53,431 nucleotides of DNA from an uncultured SAR86 cluster bacterium (lineage in GTDB: Bacteria; Pseudomonadota; Gammaproteobacteria; Magnimaribacterales; D2472). The stretch covers positions 1-53,431 of the forward strand of contig CACNUQ010000007.1 of assembly GCA_902623685.1 (NCBI GenBank), given 5' to 3'. Position 1 is the stretch's first letter. Each line of letters opens with the position of its first letter. The notes under the pieces were generated by a model that had not been told where the DNA came from, did not search any database, and saw only the letters and a program-made list of their open reading frames with translations. Position numbers and translations under genes: made by a program. Below are positions 39,619-53,314 of the stretch, one piece after another.

Positions 39619-39793
39619 GATTACTCAAATTAAGCCGAAAATTATATAGCATTAGTCCTGAAAAGGAAGAAAAAAAAGTTAAAAATTAATACATCGTATA
39701 CTAACAACTTATCCACAGAAAATACATATGCTTATGCTGTAGATATCTTGTTAGTTTTTGTTAGACTAACTTTTCTACCGGAGGTCTTATAAA
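39619..39793. other. rpmH-dnaA intergenic region, probable origin of replication and dnaA promoter
   Basis: This 175-base AT-rich gap lies where gene direction switches from leftward to rightward, as at oriC in Pseudomonas. It holds one perfect DnaA box TTATCCACA (39709-39717), long A runs (39661-39680) and GGAGG at 39780-39784, which sets the dnaA start. Only one perfect box is seen, fewer than in most origins, so origin function is probable rather than shown. Confidence 0.6.
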
Positions 39794-41083
39794 TTGAAAT
39801 TTTGGTCTGAATGCACTGAAAAACTTGAAGCCAAGCTGTCGCAAGAAGAGTTCAACACCTGGATTAAACCTCTTAAGGCTGATATTAAAGAAAATAACCT
39901 GGAAATAAGCGCTCCAAATGATTTTGTCTTAACTTATGTTAAAGAGAATCTTGGCCAAATAATAGAAAGCTTAGTAAATAAATCAGATGAATCTCTAATT
40001 GTAAAATTCAAAAAATTAGATAAATCAACATTTGTCGAGAAATTAAATATTACAGAAGAGATTAAACCTGGACTTGTTCAAAACTTTACATTTAATTCAT
40101 TTGTGGAGGGCAAATCAAACCATATGGCCCTGGCCGCAGCAAAACAGGTGGCAGCAAACCCCAAAGGAGACTACAACCCCTTATTTATATATGGTGGTGT
40201 TGGGCTGGGAAAAACCCATCTTATGCACGCGGTGGGAAATGAAATACTAAATGCAGACACCTCAAAGCGAATAGTTTATGTTCATTCAGAAAAATTTGTA
40301 GCAGATATGGTAAAAGCCCTTCAATTAGGCGCTATGAGCGAGTTTAAGGAGTTTTATAGGAACGCAGACGCCCTATTAATTGATGATATTCAATTTTTCG
40401 CTGGCAAAGAGCAGTCACAAGAAGAGTTTTTCCACACCTTTAACACTCTTTTGGACCGAAACCATCAAATGGTGCTTACATGTGACAAGTATCCAAAGGA
40501 AATAGAAGGTCTCGAAGAGCGATTAAAGTCAAGGCTTGGGTGGGGACTGCCTGTTATTATTGAACCTCCTGAGCTTGAAACTCGAGCGGCAGTATTATTG
40601 AGTAAAGCTAACTCTATGGGAGTTACACTCCCAAATGATTGTGCTATATATATTGCTCAGAGAATTAGATCTAATATTAGAGAGTTAGAGGGCGCTCTTA
40701 AAAGGGTTGTGGCAAACTCACGTTTCACCGATCAAGAGATAGACGTTCCTTTTATAAAAGAGGCGCTTAAAGATCTATTTGTTATTTCAGCAAAAATGGT
40801 AAGTATTGATAACATTCAAAAGACTGTTGCTGAATATTATAATATTAAATTATCTGACCTTTTATCCAAAAGAAGAAGCCGCTCAATTACCAGACCAAGA
40901 CAATTGGCTATGGCCCTTACAAAATCCTTAACCAATCACAGCTTACCTGAAATCGGAGAAGCTTTTAATGGAAGAGACCATACAACAGTTCTTCACGCTT
41001 GCAGTAAAATTAAAGAATTAAGAAAAGAAATTCCATCCCTTGAAGAGGATTATAGAAATTTAAATAGGGCGCTTACAAATTAA
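39794..41083 (+). CDS. dnaA: chromosomal replication initiator DnaA (TTG start)
   Basis: A 429-residue initiator, shorter than E. coli's mainly in the domain II linker. Domain I starts [20 protein letters not shown]. The AAA+ domain has [20 protein letters not shown] and [14 protein letters not shown]. Domain IV carries the DnaA-box-binding [14 protein letters not shown]. The TTG start is fixed by GGAGG nine bases upstream. It abuts dnaN with no spacer. Confidence 0.97.
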   Translation: MKFWSECTEKLEAKLSQEEFNTWIKPLKADIKENNLEISAPNDFVLTYVKENLGQIIESLVNKSDESLIVKFKKLDKSTFVEKLNITEEIKPGLVQNFTFNSFVEGKSNHMALAAAKQVAANPKGDYNPLFIYGGVGLGKTHLMHAVGNEILNADTSKRIVYVHSEKFVADMVKALQLGAMSEFKEFYRNADALLIDDIQFFAGKEQSQEEFFHTFNTLLDRNHQMVLTCDKYPKEIEGLEERLKSRLGWGLPVIIEPPELETRAAVLLSKANSMGVTLPNDCAIYIAQRIRSNIRELEGALKRVVANSRFTDQEIDVPFIKEALKDLFVISAKMVSIDNIQKTVAEYYNIKLSDLLSKRRSRSITRPRQLAMALTKSLTNHSLPEIGEAFNGRDHTTVLHACSKIKELRKEIPSLEEDYRNLNRALTN

Positions 41084-42181
41084 ATGGAAATTAATGTAAA
41101 AAAAGAGGATATTGTTTCAGCTCTTAATATTACATTAGGGGTTGTAGAAAAAAGACAGACACTTCCAATTCTTGCAAATGTTTTATTTGAGGTCGATGAA
41201 AATTCATTTAAATTAACAGCAACAGATCTAGAATCAGAGGTCACCACCAGGGGCTCATTATTAGACATGAAATCAGTCGGCAAAATAACAACGTCTGCAA
41301 AAAAATTTAATGAGCTTTGTAGATTAATCCCAGATGGAGAGGAAATTAATCTGTCATTAAAGTCTGATAAATTAAATATAAAAACGAAAAATGGTAAGTA
41401 CTCACTATCAACTCTTCCCAGTTCTGACTTCCCTATATTTGATATTGAATCTGGTGATAATCCGTTGGTTATTCCCGCCAAAGATCTACAAGAGCTTATA
41501 AAAAATACATCTTTTGCAATGGGAAACCAAGATTGGCGACATTATTTAAACGGGCTTTTTATCTCAATTGGTAACGGCCAGATTACCGCTGTCTCGACAG
41601 ATGCTCACAGGTTGGCCGTAGCTAATATACCCATAAATTCTGATCATTCTTTTTCTGGAATCATACCAAGAAAATCTATTAATGAGATGGCCAAATTTCT
41701 CTCTGATCAACCTGGTAATGCAGAACTCAAAATAAATGATTCCTCATTAGAGCTTGCTGTTGGAAATTTAATTTTTAAAAGTAAATTAATTGATGGAAAA
41801 TTTCCAGATTATCAACAAGTTATTCCATCTGGCGAGAGTTCTATGTTAGAAATTAACGTAAAGGATTTTTCGGAAACTTTAAGCCGAGTTTCTGTTTTAT
41901 CTAGTGAAAAATATAAAGGCATCAGATTAATTACCTCTTCAGACGGGGTTAGAATTTCTGCTAATAATCCAGAGCAAGAAGAGGCAGAAGAATTCTTTCC
42001 AGCTTCTTATAAGGGCGAAGATTTAGATATAGCTTTTAACGTTACATATCTTCAAGAAATAATGTCGCACATGCAAACAGATACTTGCCATATAAATTTC
42101 TTTGGGTCTGATAAAAGCTGCCTGTTAACACCACCGGGCGGTGACAGTCCTAAATATGTCGTTATGCCTCTCCTAATATAG
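41084..42181 (+). CDS. dnaN: DNA polymerase III beta subunit (sliding clamp)
   Basis: A 365-residue clamp of normal length, with ALNITLGVVEKRQTLPILANV at the N-terminus, the middle-domain DAHRLAVANI and the family C-terminal end KYVVMPLLI. Its ATG directly follows the dnaA stop. Confidence 0.97.
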   Translation: MEINVKKEDIVSALNITLGVVEKRQTLPILANVLFEVDENSFKLTATDLESEVTTRGSLLDMKSVGKITTSAKKFNELCRLIPDGEEINLSLKSDKLNIKTKNGKYSLSTLPSSDFPIFDIESGDNPLVIPAKDLQELIKNTSFAMGNQDWRHYLNGLFISIGNGQITAVSTDAHRLAVANIPINSDHSFSGIIPRKSINEMAKFLSDQPGNAELKINDSSLELAVGNLIFKSKLIDGKFPDYQQVIPSGESSMLEINVKDFSETLSRVSVLSSEKYKGIRLITSSDGVRISANNPEQEEAEEFFPASYKGEDLDIAFNVTYLQEIMSHMQTDTCHINFFGSDKSCLLTPPGGDSPKYVVMPLLI

Positions 42182-42184
42182 GAA

Positions 42185-45906
<3,722 letters not shown>

Positions 45907-45920
45907 ATATAAACTTTTGT

Positions 45921-47282
45921 CTAGTTTATTATTAAGTCCTCCAAAAATTTTGAGAGCTCTGAGATTGCAATTCTTTTTTGTTGCATTGTATCTCTGTCAC
46001 GAATTGTTATTGAATTATCCTCAAGGGTTTCAAAATCAACAGTTATGCATAATGGTGTTCCAATCTCGTCATGGCGTCTATAACTTTTTCCTATATTGCC
46101 TGAATTTTCAAGCAGAATTCTTCCCAATCTTAATCTTTGTAAATCTTTTTTAATATTTGAGGCAATATTTACCAGTTCCGAGTTATTTTTTTTAAGGGGT
46201 ATTACTGCAGCTTTAATTGGAGCAAGATGTGGTTTTAGATTGAGAACTGTCCGAGTTTTGCCATCACTTAGTTCTTCAACGTTGTATGCCTCGTTTAATA
46301 CTGCAAGAACGCCTCTATCTACACCAGCAGATGGCTCTATTACATATGGCACAATCCATTTTTTTGTTTCAGGATCTTGGACTGCTAATCTTGCATTAGA
46401 TTCATTATTCTCTAAAACATTTGATTGAAGGTTTAGGTCGGCTTGATTTTTACTATGAGAACCTAAATCAAAGTCTGTCCTATTCGCAATACCCTCTAAC
46501 TCTTCAAGACCGTGAGGAAATTTATACATGATGTCTACAGTTGCTTTTGAATAATGAGCAAGTTCATTTTCAGGTACACGGTAAAGTTCAAGATTATCTT
46601 TACTTACGCCTTGTTGATCCCACCAATTTAATCTCGAGTTTACCCAAGTTTCATGCCATTGATCATCTGTTCCTGGAGTAACAAAAAATTCTAATTCCAT
46701 TTGCTCAAATTCTCTTACTCTAAAAACAAAATTTCTCGGCGTAATTTCATTTCTAAAAGCTTTGCCTATTTGAGCAATGCCAAATGGCAGTTGTTTAGAT
46801 GTTGAATCTATAACGTTCTTAAAGTTTGTGAAAATATTTTGCGCAGTTTCAGGCCTCAAGTACGCAAATGAATTGTTATCTTCAACAGGGCCTACAGATG
46901 TTTTAAACATAAGGTTAAAAGGCCTTGGGTCAGTTAAGTTTTTGGAGCCACATGAGGGACATTTATTTGACTTCAACTGGTCAGCACGCCATCTCGAATT
47001 ACAATCTTTACAATCTACTAATGGATCAGTAAAAGTGTCTTCATGGCCCGAAAATTTTAGAACATCAGGCTTAGTTAATATTGAGGCATCCAACCCTTCA
47101 ACGTCATCTCGGTCAAAAACTAGGTCTTTCCACCAAGCTTGTTTTAAGTTATTTTTTAGCTCAACACCTAATGGACCATAATCATATAATCCCTGAAGAC
47201 CGCCGTAAATTTCATTAGACTGAAATATAAAGCCCCTTCTTTTGCAAAGAGCTACAAGTTCGTCCATTGTTTTTGCTGTCAA
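45921..47282 (-). CDS. glyS: glycyl-tRNA synthetase, single-chain alpha2 type
   Basis: A 453-residue class II synthetase of the homodimeric kind, otherwise found in Gram-positive bacteria, archaea and eukaryotes. It starts [20 protein letters not shown] after a short lead, has [14 protein letters not shown], the motif 2 region [19 protein letters not shown] and motif 3 EPSAGVDRG, plus the zinc cluster [16 protein letters not shown]. Anticodon-binding domain follows from about residue 355. Most gammaproteobacteria instead carry glyQ-glyS at this locus. Start TTG at 47282, with AAAGGG upstream; the ATG at 47267 is an alternative. Confidence 0.94.
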   Translation of the reverse strand: MTAKTMDELVALCKRRGFIFQSNEIYGGLQGLYDYGPLGVELKNNLKQAWWKDLVFDRDDVEGLDASILTKPDVLKFSGHEDTFTDPLVDCKDCNSRWRADQLKSNKCPSCGSKNLTDPRPFNLMFKTSVGPVEDNNSFAYLRPETAQNIFTNFKNVIDSTSKQLPFGIAQIGKAFRNEITPRNFVFRVREFEQMELEFFVTPGTDDQWHETWVNSRLNWWDQQGVSKDNLELYRVPENELAHYSKATVDIMYKFPHGLEELEGIANRTDFDLGSHSKNQADLNLQSNVLENNESNARLAVQDPETKKWIVPYVIEPSAGVDRGVLAVLNEAYNVEELSDGKTRTVLNLKPHLAPIKAAVIPLKKNNSELVNIASNIKKDLQRLRLGRILLENSGNIGKSYRRHDEIGTPLCITVDFETLEDNSITIRDRDTMQQKRIAISELSKFLEDLIIN

Positions 47283-47418
47283 AATTAACCCTTTTATATA
47301 TTTCAGAGATTATATTATGCAGTCATTTTCATTATATCTATAGGTTTTTTATAAACTCTATTGAGATAACTCTATTAAATATGTTATCAAGAGTTGATAA
47401 TTAAGAAAAAGATCTGAA

Positions 47419-48282
47419 ATGAAAATAATTTTTTATGTTTTATCAATTCTACCTATTAAATTAGCATTTTCATTTTTAGATATATTCTTTAAATTTTTAC
47501 CACTTAGACTTTTAAAAATCTTTTCTCCCTTTAACGTAACAAGAAAAAATTTAAGCATTGCTTTTGAAAACATTACGCCATTAGAAATAGATTTGCTTGC
47601 AAAAGAAAGCTACAAAGAAACAATTAAAAGTCTTTACGAAACTTTATATACATGGTCAAGGCCATCAAAAAAAATTATTTCAAAAGTTAAAAAAATTAAT
47701 AATAGATTTCTATTCAACTTTCAAAATCATGAGAGTGGGTTGATTATTTTTGCTCCTCACAATCGAAGCATTGATTTTATGTTGAGATGGATAAGCACCC
47801 AAAGGTCACACACCTCTCTTTATAAAAAAATTAAATTCAAGCCGATTAATAAATTCGTAAAAAAATTTAGAGAGGAAGAAGATTGCACAATGGTTGAAAC
47901 TGGAATAGGGGGAGTGAAATCTATTTATAATGCATTAGAAAATAATCAGATGACATGTATGGCATCAGATCAAGTTCCGGCTGATGGGCTTGGCATATAT
48001 TCTAAATTCTTTGGACATGAATGTTACTCATTTGCCTTGGCACCAAAATTGGCTAGAAAAACAAAGAAAGAAATTCTATTAACTTATCTTTCTTATAAAA
48101 GTGAAATTGGTCATATTATTAATTTCAAAAAACCTAAAATTGAGATCTATGAAAAAAACGGTGTTGATGTGATGAATAAAGAAATGGAAGATGAGATAAA
48201 GAAATCACCATTAGAGTATTCATGGGAATATAAAAAGTTTAGAAAGCTGTCAGGAGATATAAAAGATATCTATCAAAATTAA
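47419..48282 (+). CDS. LpxL/HtrB-family lipid A acyltransferase-like protein
   Basis: A 287-residue, inner-membrane-anchored acyltransferase. N-terminal hydrophobic segment, then IIFAPHNRSIDFM with the catalytic His and Asp (H-x4-D) near residue 115, and MASDQVPADGLGIYSKFFG. It likely adds a secondary acyl chain to lipid A, as do the Pseudomonas htrB-type genes near trkA. The 136-base upstream gap to glyS is the shared promoter region and holds no gene. It overlaps the convergent trkH end by 4 bases. Confidence 0.75.
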   Translation: MKIIFYVLSILPIKLAFSFLDIFFKFLPLRLLKIFSPFNVTRKNLSIAFENITPLEIDLLAKESYKETIKSLYETLYTWSRPSKKIISKVKKINNRFLFNFQNHESGLIIFAPHNRSIDFMLRWISTQRSHTSLYKKIKFKPINKFVKKFREEEDCTMVETGIGGVKSIYNALENNQMTCMASDQVPADGLGIYSKFFGHECYSFALAPKLARKTKKEILLTYLSYKSEIGHIINFKKPKIEIYEKNGVDVMNKEMEDEIKKSPLEYSWEYKKFRKLSGDIKDIYQN

Positions 48283-49721
48283 CGACGCCAAAAAGCTGGA
48301 GTAAATAATACAAGAAGAGTAAATATTTCTAGCCTTCCCAAAATCATCGCAATGCACAAAATTATTTTTCCACTTTCGCTTACACCTTTATAGTTGTTTG
48401 CAATATCTCCCAGGCCAGGACCTAAATTATTAAGACATGCACCAATTGAAGAAAATGAGGATTCAAAATCTAACCCAGTCCCAAGCATTGCCATTAGTAA
48501 AAACATAAATATAAATACATAAATAGAAAAAAAACCCCAAACTTTTTCAGCAATTTTTGAATCTATAACCTTATTCCCTATTTTTGACGATAGAACAGCA
48601 TTAGGATGGATGATATTTAAAATTTCTTTATACGCTTGCTTTACCATGATTAAAACTCGCCAGGTTTTTATACCTCCACCAACTGACTGTGAGCAGGCTC
48701 CCATAAAAGCACCAACCAATAAAAGATAGGGCAAAAAACTAGGCCAAAGAGAGAAGTTTTCTGTTGTGAAACCCGAAGTCGTTACTATGGAAACTGTATG
48801 GAAAATTGATGTCCTTACAGCCAATAAAAACTCTGCATATGAGTCATTTACAGTATGAAATATCAAAATTACTATAGCTATTGATATTACTACTGACAAG
48901 AAGAATCTAAATTCTGAATCATAAAAGTATTTCAGAGGTTTGCCTCCAAATATTGCTGCATAATGAACAGCGAATGAAGCAGCAGAAAGCAACATAAAAA
49001 TAATACAGACTGCTTCTATTAAACCGCTATCAAAAAAACCAATACTATCATCATGAGTTGAAAAACCACCTCCAGCCACAGTGCTTAAACTATGAGCAAT
49101 TGCATCAAATAAGTTCATACCTGAAAGCAAATAAAGCAGAGCACAGATTATTGTTAGGCCAAAATAGATTTTCCATAGAGCTTTTGCGCTATCTGTTATC
49201 TTTGGAGTTAGCTTCTGATTTCCATGACTGCCTGGAAGCTCCATTTTATATAATTGACCTCCCCCAATTCCAAGAGTTGGCATAACTGCAACAGCCAAAA
49301 TTATTAATCCCATTCCACCAATCCATTGAAGAAGTTGTCTATATAAGAGCAGAGATTTTGGCAGTTCATCAAGTCCAACAATAACAGTTGCTCCTGTGGT
49401 AGTAATTCCAGATACTGATTCAAAAATAGCATCACTGGCGTTTAATCCAAAAAAATAAAAAGGAATTGAGCCAGCGAAGGCCAAAACAACCCAGAACATT
49501 GTTGTAATAATAAAACCGTCTGAAATGTTTAGAGGAAGATCTTTTTGGCGACTAGTAAACCACATAAGGCATCCCAAAGTAATTAAAAATAAAAATGAAT
49601 ATAAAAATATTCCATTAAGTGGCTCATCATAAAAAACAGACAACATTAATGGAGGAATAAATGAAAGACTAAATATTACAAGTAGAATTCCTAAAAGATT
49701 TAATATAGATTTATAGTTCAT
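48279..49721 (-). CDS. trkH: Trk potassium uptake protein TrkH
   Basis: A 480-residue membrane pore subunit with four pore-loop repeats, such as SVSGITTTGATVIVGLDEL and SIVTTSGFTTENFS, where the K+-selectivity glycines are seen. It imports potassium with TrkA. The start overlaps a 41-aa gene that joins it to trkA. Confidence 0.94.
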   Translation of the reverse strand: MNYKSILNLLGILLVIFSLSFIPPLMLSVFYDEPLNGIFLYSFLFLITLGCLMWFTSRQKDLPLNISDGFIITTMFWVVLAFAGSIPFYFFGLNASDAIFESVSGITTTGATVIVGLDELPKSLLLYRQLLQWIGGMGLIILAVAVMPTLGIGGGQLYKMELPGSHGNQKLTPKITDSAKALWKIYFGLTIICALLYLLSGMNLFDAIAHSLSTVAGGGFSTHDDSIGFFDSGLIEAVCIIFMLLSAASFAVHYAAIFGGKPLKYFYDSEFRFFLSVVISIAIVILIFHTVNDSYAEFLLAVRTSIFHTVSIVTTSGFTTENFSLWPSFLPYLLLVGAFMGACSQSVGGGIKTWRVLIMVKQAYKEILNIIHPNAVLSSKIGNKVIDSKIAEKVWGFFSIYVFIFMFLLMAMLGTGLDFESSFSSIGACLNNLGPGLGDIANNYKGVSESGKIILCIAMILGRLEIFTLLVLFTPAFWRR

Positions 49722-49836
49722 CAGTCTCTAGGAATAAAGATTCCCAACCCTTGATTTTCCTGATTGCAAAAAATAAAAAAAACAATCTTTTCGTTATGTC
49801 TTTTTCAAAAAAACTTGGCACAAATTTTAATTTCAT
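49711..49836 (-). CDS. 41-aa small protein between trkA and trkH
   Basis: A short frame, start MKLKFVPSFFEKDITKRLFF and end WESLFLETDEL. Its ATG overlaps the trkA stop (TAATG) and its end runs 11 bases into trkH, so it fills the otherwise 114-base gap exactly. It is aromatic and basic in its first half, acidic at the end, possibly membrane-associated. No family recognised; a coupling role or a TrkH partner is speculation. Confidence 0.5.
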   Translation of the reverse strand: MKLKFVPSFFEKDITKRLFFLFFAIRKIKGWESLFLETDEL

Positions 49837-51194
49837 TAGTCTTTAAGAAAAAGATTTTCAATTTGCTCTTTATCTGTTTTACCAAGAATAAAAACAATAA
49901 CCTTATCGTCTGGTTTGAGAAGTAATTTTTTAGAATGCATAAAAATTTTATCTTGTCTAATAACTGCCGCAATTACGCAATTATCTGGAAGAGGAATTTC
50001 TGAAATAGCTCGATCAAAGAAATTTTTTGTAAATTTATTCTTATGAATAATTCCTTCGATTGCCTCTGCGCCACTTTGCATCTTTAACATTACTTCTTGT
50101 GGAACATCTCCCTTAGCAAGATGCTGAAGAACCATAGATACAGTTAATCTTTGTGGAGAAAGAGCTATGTCAACAAAATTCTTGGGAAGAATATTTATGT
50201 ATGTATAGTTATTGACAATAATAATAGTCTTTTTAGCACCTAATTTTTTTGCTAAAAATGCAGACATGATATTTGTCTCATCATCATTTGTTAAAGCACA
50301 AAAAATATCAATATTTTCAATATTTTCACTTTTAAGTAATTCTTCGTCGGACCCCTCTCCTTTAAGAACAATTGTTCTGTTTAGTTGATTTGAAATTACC
50401 TCACACCTGTCATCACTTGGGTCAATGATTTTAATCTTATAATCTTCTTCCAAAGTCTTTGCTAGTGCAAAGCCTATTTTCCCACCACCCACTATCATCA
50501 TCCTTGAGGACGAACTGTCTTGCAATCTCATTTCCTGAACAACGCTATCAATGTCACTTTCTGCAGCCAGGAAATATATTTCATCATTTTCTTTTATGAT
50601 TGTTTTACCGTCAGGCATGAGAGGTTTTCCCTTTCTATAGATAGCAGGAACGAAGGTATTTGTATCCGGCATATCACTTTTTATACTTTTAAGCTCTCTA
50701 TTAACCAGCATTCCATCTTTTTTAGCTTTAACAGACACAACTTTTATAGATCCATTTGCAAAAGACTCAATTTGCTCTGCCCCAGGATGTTTAATCAAAT
50801 CTACTAGGTGCTCAGTTACCTCATTTTCAGGACTTATTGCAATATCAATATTATTATCACCAAACGCATCTAAGGAGTCTAAATATGAAGCATTCGATAA
50901 TCTGCATATTGTTTTTTTAACATTAAACTTTGATTTGGCTATTTGGCATGAAGTAATATTGCATTCGTCACTATTTGTAACTGCTAATAAAATAGTTTCC
51001 TCATCAGCACCGGCTTTTTTCAATGTGCTTGGATAAGAGCCATGACCAACCTCAACTGCAAGATCAAAATCTTCTTGAAGTCTTTGAAGCTTATCTTTAC
51101 TTAAATCAATAACACTAACTTCATATTGTTGCTTTGATAAAGTGGATGCAAGACTACTTCCAACTCTTCCAGCGCCAAGTATTAGAATTTTCAT
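49836..51194 (-). CDS. trkA: Trk system potassium regulator TrkA
   Basis: A 452-residue cytosolic gating protein with two RCK units: ILGAGRVGSSLASTLSKQ at residue 4 and IVGGGKIGFALAKTLEED near 234, each an NAD-binding fold followed by a TrkA-C domain. Neighbour of trkH and, as in Pseudomonas, of fmt-def; rsmB, which usually sits between, is absent. Confidence 0.95.
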   Translation of the reverse strand: MKILILGAGRVGSSLASTLSKQQYEVSVIDLSKDKLQRLQEDFDLAVEVGHGSYPSTLKKAGADEETILLAVTNSDECNITSCQIAKSKFNVKKTICRLSNASYLDSLDAFGDNNIDIAISPENEVTEHLVDLIKHPGAEQIESFANGSIKVVSVKAKKDGMLVNRELKSIKSDMPDTNTFVPAIYRKGKPLMPDGKTIIKENDEIYFLAAESDIDSVVQEMRLQDSSSSRMMIVGGGKIGFALAKTLEEDYKIKIIDPSDDRCEVISNQLNRTIVLKGEGSDEELLKSENIENIDIFCALTNDDETNIMSAFLAKKLGAKKTIIIVNNYTYINILPKNFVDIALSPQRLTVSMVLQHLAKGDVPQEVMLKMQSGAEAIEGIIHKNKFTKNFFDRAISEIPLPDNCVIAAVIRQDKIFMHSKKLLLKPDDKVIVFILGKTDKEQIENLFLKD

Positions 51195-51246
51195 TGTTAT
51201 AAATTAAACCTCTTTTTATATAATTGAAAGAAATGCTTTAATTAAA

Positions 51247-52167
51247 TTAATCTATGAAAAAATCAGCATAGGAGTTTGCTGCATCATTTGAGGATATAAT
51301 TCTTTTGCCTGGAAATTGTAAGTGAGTGATCACTATGATTCCATCTATTGTTTTTGCATGCAATAAATTGTCATGGAAATAAAATTTATTTTTTATAAAG
51401 TTTGTATTTTTTTTAACTTTTAAGTCAATACCATGGATCTTGATCTTTAAGTTTTTAAATTCAAAATACAGACCCGGCCAACCATAATAGGCTTTATATT
51501 TCCTAAAAACACTATCACTTTCTTCCTGATCTAAAGTAATTTTGCCTGAAAGTTTATCTATCTTTTTGCAATAACTTATGTTTTTTGAGCCTTGTTTAAT
51601 CGGGGCTAGTTTATCGAAATATATCTCAGAAAGATCCTTACCAATATTTTTTATAGCCAAAGATGTAAGCTTTTCTTCAAGGGTATTTCTATTATCCTTA
51701 TGTAATATTTTTTGTTTATGGAAAAAATACACTGGTCCCTCATCCAACCCATCAGTCATTTTCATTACTGAAATCCCAGTTATTTTTTCATCGTTCAAGA
51801 GAGCGGATTGAATTGGCGATGCTCCTCTATATTTTGGAAGTAAGGAATAATGGATATTAATAGATTCTTTTGAGGGACTTTTCAGCAACCATGAAGGCAA
51901 TATTTTTCCATAAGCCACAACTAGTAAAATATCAAAGTTAAGTTTTAATATTTTATCTTTAAAATTTTCATCTAAGGTTTTGGGTTTAAAAACAGTTATA
52001 TTATTTTTTTCTGCTACAGATGAAACATAAGATGGCTCAATTGCAGCCCTTCTTTTTGACCTTTTGTCTGGTTGACTTATGACCCCAATTACCTCGTTGG
52101 TACTAGTGATTAATGATTCAAGAATCAATGAGGATGAGTGAGATGAGCCCGCATACAAAATCTTCAT
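51247..52167 (-). CDS. fmt: methionyl-tRNA formyltransferase
   Basis: A 306-residue enzyme that formylates initiator Met-tRNA. The catalytic Asn-x-His is seen in ESINIHYSLLPKYRGASPI and the Asp in KMTDGLDEGPVYF. Length is normal. It lies 83 bases downstream of def. Confidence 0.96.
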   Translation of the reverse strand: MKILYAGSSHSSSLILESLITSTNEVIGVISQPDKRSKRRAAIEPSYVSSVAEKNNITVFKPKTLDENFKDKILKLNFDILLVVAYGKILPSWLLKSPSKESINIHYSLLPKYRGASPIQSALLNDEKITGISVMKMTDGLDEGPVYFFHKQKILHKDNRNTLEEKLTSLAIKNIGKDLSEIYFDKLAPIKQGSKNISYCKKIDKLSGKITLDQEESDSVFRKYKAYYGWPGLYFEFKNLKIKIHGIDLKVKKNTNFIKNKFYFHDNLLHAKTIDGIIVITHLQFPGKRIISSNDAANSYADFFID

Positions 52168-52170
52168 ATT

Positions 52171-52230
52171 TAAATCTGCTAAAATCTGCTAAAATCTGCT
52201 AAAATTCACTAAAACCATATAAAATGATAC
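52171..52230. repeat. 10-base phased A-tracts between def and fmt
   Basis: Six consecutive 10-base units each begin with three or four A; units 1-3 are TAAATCTGCT, AAAATCTGCT, AAAATCTGCT, then AAAATTCACT, AAAACCATAT and AAAATGATAC. The three exact copies are a tandem repeat; the strict 10-base phase of A-tracts predicts curved DNA. It lies in the 83-base gap just upstream of fmt. Confidence 0.7.
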
Positions 52231-52250
52231 TTTATAATTATAAATTTATA

Positions 52251-52751
52251 TTAATTTGCTGATTTAAGTGCTTTTTTTCTAATCCTGTCTCGTTTTAGTG
52301 GGGAAATGTAATCTACTAAAAGCTTGCCCTCTAAATGATCTATTTCATGTTGAAAACATACTGCAAGAAGGCCCTGCGGCTGGTCCTCGTATTTTTTTCC
52401 TTGAATATCCTGCCAATAAGCTTTAATTTTATCTGGTCTGGTAATTTCCTCTCTTACGCCTGGGATTGATAAACATCCTTCTTCGCATGAAAATAGACTT
52501 TTGTTGTCTAATATTTCAAATTCGGGATTAATGAATATTTTTGGGTCGTTTTTTTCTTCAGATAGATCCATAACAACAATTCTTTCATGAATATCCACTT
52601 GAGTTGCAGCAAGACCGATACCACCCTCTTCATACATTGTTTCAAGCATATTTTCAGTAATCTTTATTAGACTTTTGTTGAATTCTTTGACAGGCGAAGC
52701 AACTTTTCTTAATCTGGGATCTGGAAATGTTAAAATTTTTAATCTAGCCAT
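52251..52751 (-). CDS. def: peptide deformylase
   Basis: A 166-residue metal enzyme removing the N-formyl group. All three motifs are present: GGIGLAATQ near residue 45, EEGCLSIPG with the metal-binding Cys near 92 and QHEIDHLEG (HExxH) near 133. The start is put at MARLKILTFPDPRLRK, matching the family; an ATG two codons earlier is possible. Confidence 0.95.
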   Translation of the reverse strand: MARLKILTFPDPRLRKVASPVKEFNKSLIKITENMLETMYEEGGIGLAATQVDIHERIVVMDLSEEKNDPKIFINPEFEILDNKSLFSCEEGCLSIPGVREEITRPDKIKAYWQDIQGKKYEDQPQGLLAVCFQHEIDHLEGKLLVDYISPLKRDRIRKKALKSAN

Positions 52752-52815
52752 ATACACATTATATGTTGATTCTTTATAATCAACACCACTAATTTATATA
52801 AATAGGAGCCATTTT

Positions 52816-53310
52816 ATGCCTGATAACATTTTAGTTTCAATATTTATGGGATCAAAATCAGATTTACCTGTTGTTCAAGCAGCATCAGACACACTAAAAG
52901 ATTTTGGAATTTCTCATAAAATGTTTATTTTGTCTGCCCATAGAACGCCAGAAGAGGTTGTTAAAAGAGTCAAGGAATCTGAAGCTAATGGAGTAAAAGT
53001 ATTTATAGCTGCTGCAGGTATGGCTGCACATCTAGCAGGTGCTATAGCTGCTCAAACGAAAAATCCAGTATTAGGCATTCCATTGGGCGGAGGTGATCTT
53101 GATGGAATGGATTCTTTGCTGGCAACAGTTCAAATGCCCAAAGGAGTTCCTGTAGCAACTTTTGCAATAGGAAAATCTGGGGCTATCAATGCGGCAATTT
53201 GTGCAGCACAAATTATAGGCACAAGTGACGATGCGATAGCAAAAAAATTAGACGAATATAAGTTAAAAATGCACGCAGATGTTCTAGACGCAAACGAATC
53301 TATCCAATAA
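52816..53310 (+). CDS. purE: N5-carboxyaminoimidazole ribonucleotide mutase
   Basis: A 164-residue purine-synthesis enzyme. It has FMGSKSDLPVVQAASDTLK near the N-terminus and the catalytic ILSAHRTPEEV, with GIPLGGGDLDGMDSLLATVQMP later. AGGAG precedes the ATG by 7 bases. PurK is not in the window. Confidence 0.95.
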   Translation: MPDNILVSIFMGSKSDLPVVQAASDTLKDFGISHKMFILSAHRTPEEVVKRVKESEANGVKVFIAAAGMAAHLAGAIAAQTKNPVLGIPLGGGDLDGMDSLLATVQMPKGVPVATFAIGKSGAINAAICAAQIIGTSDDAIAKKLDEYKLKMHADVLDANESIQ

Positions 53311-53314
53311 AAAT

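Noticed and set aside
46777-47181. 134-residue open frame opposite the glycyl-tRNA synthetase gene
   Set aside because: It is antisense to a strongly conserved gene, has no ribosome site and no recognisable domain.
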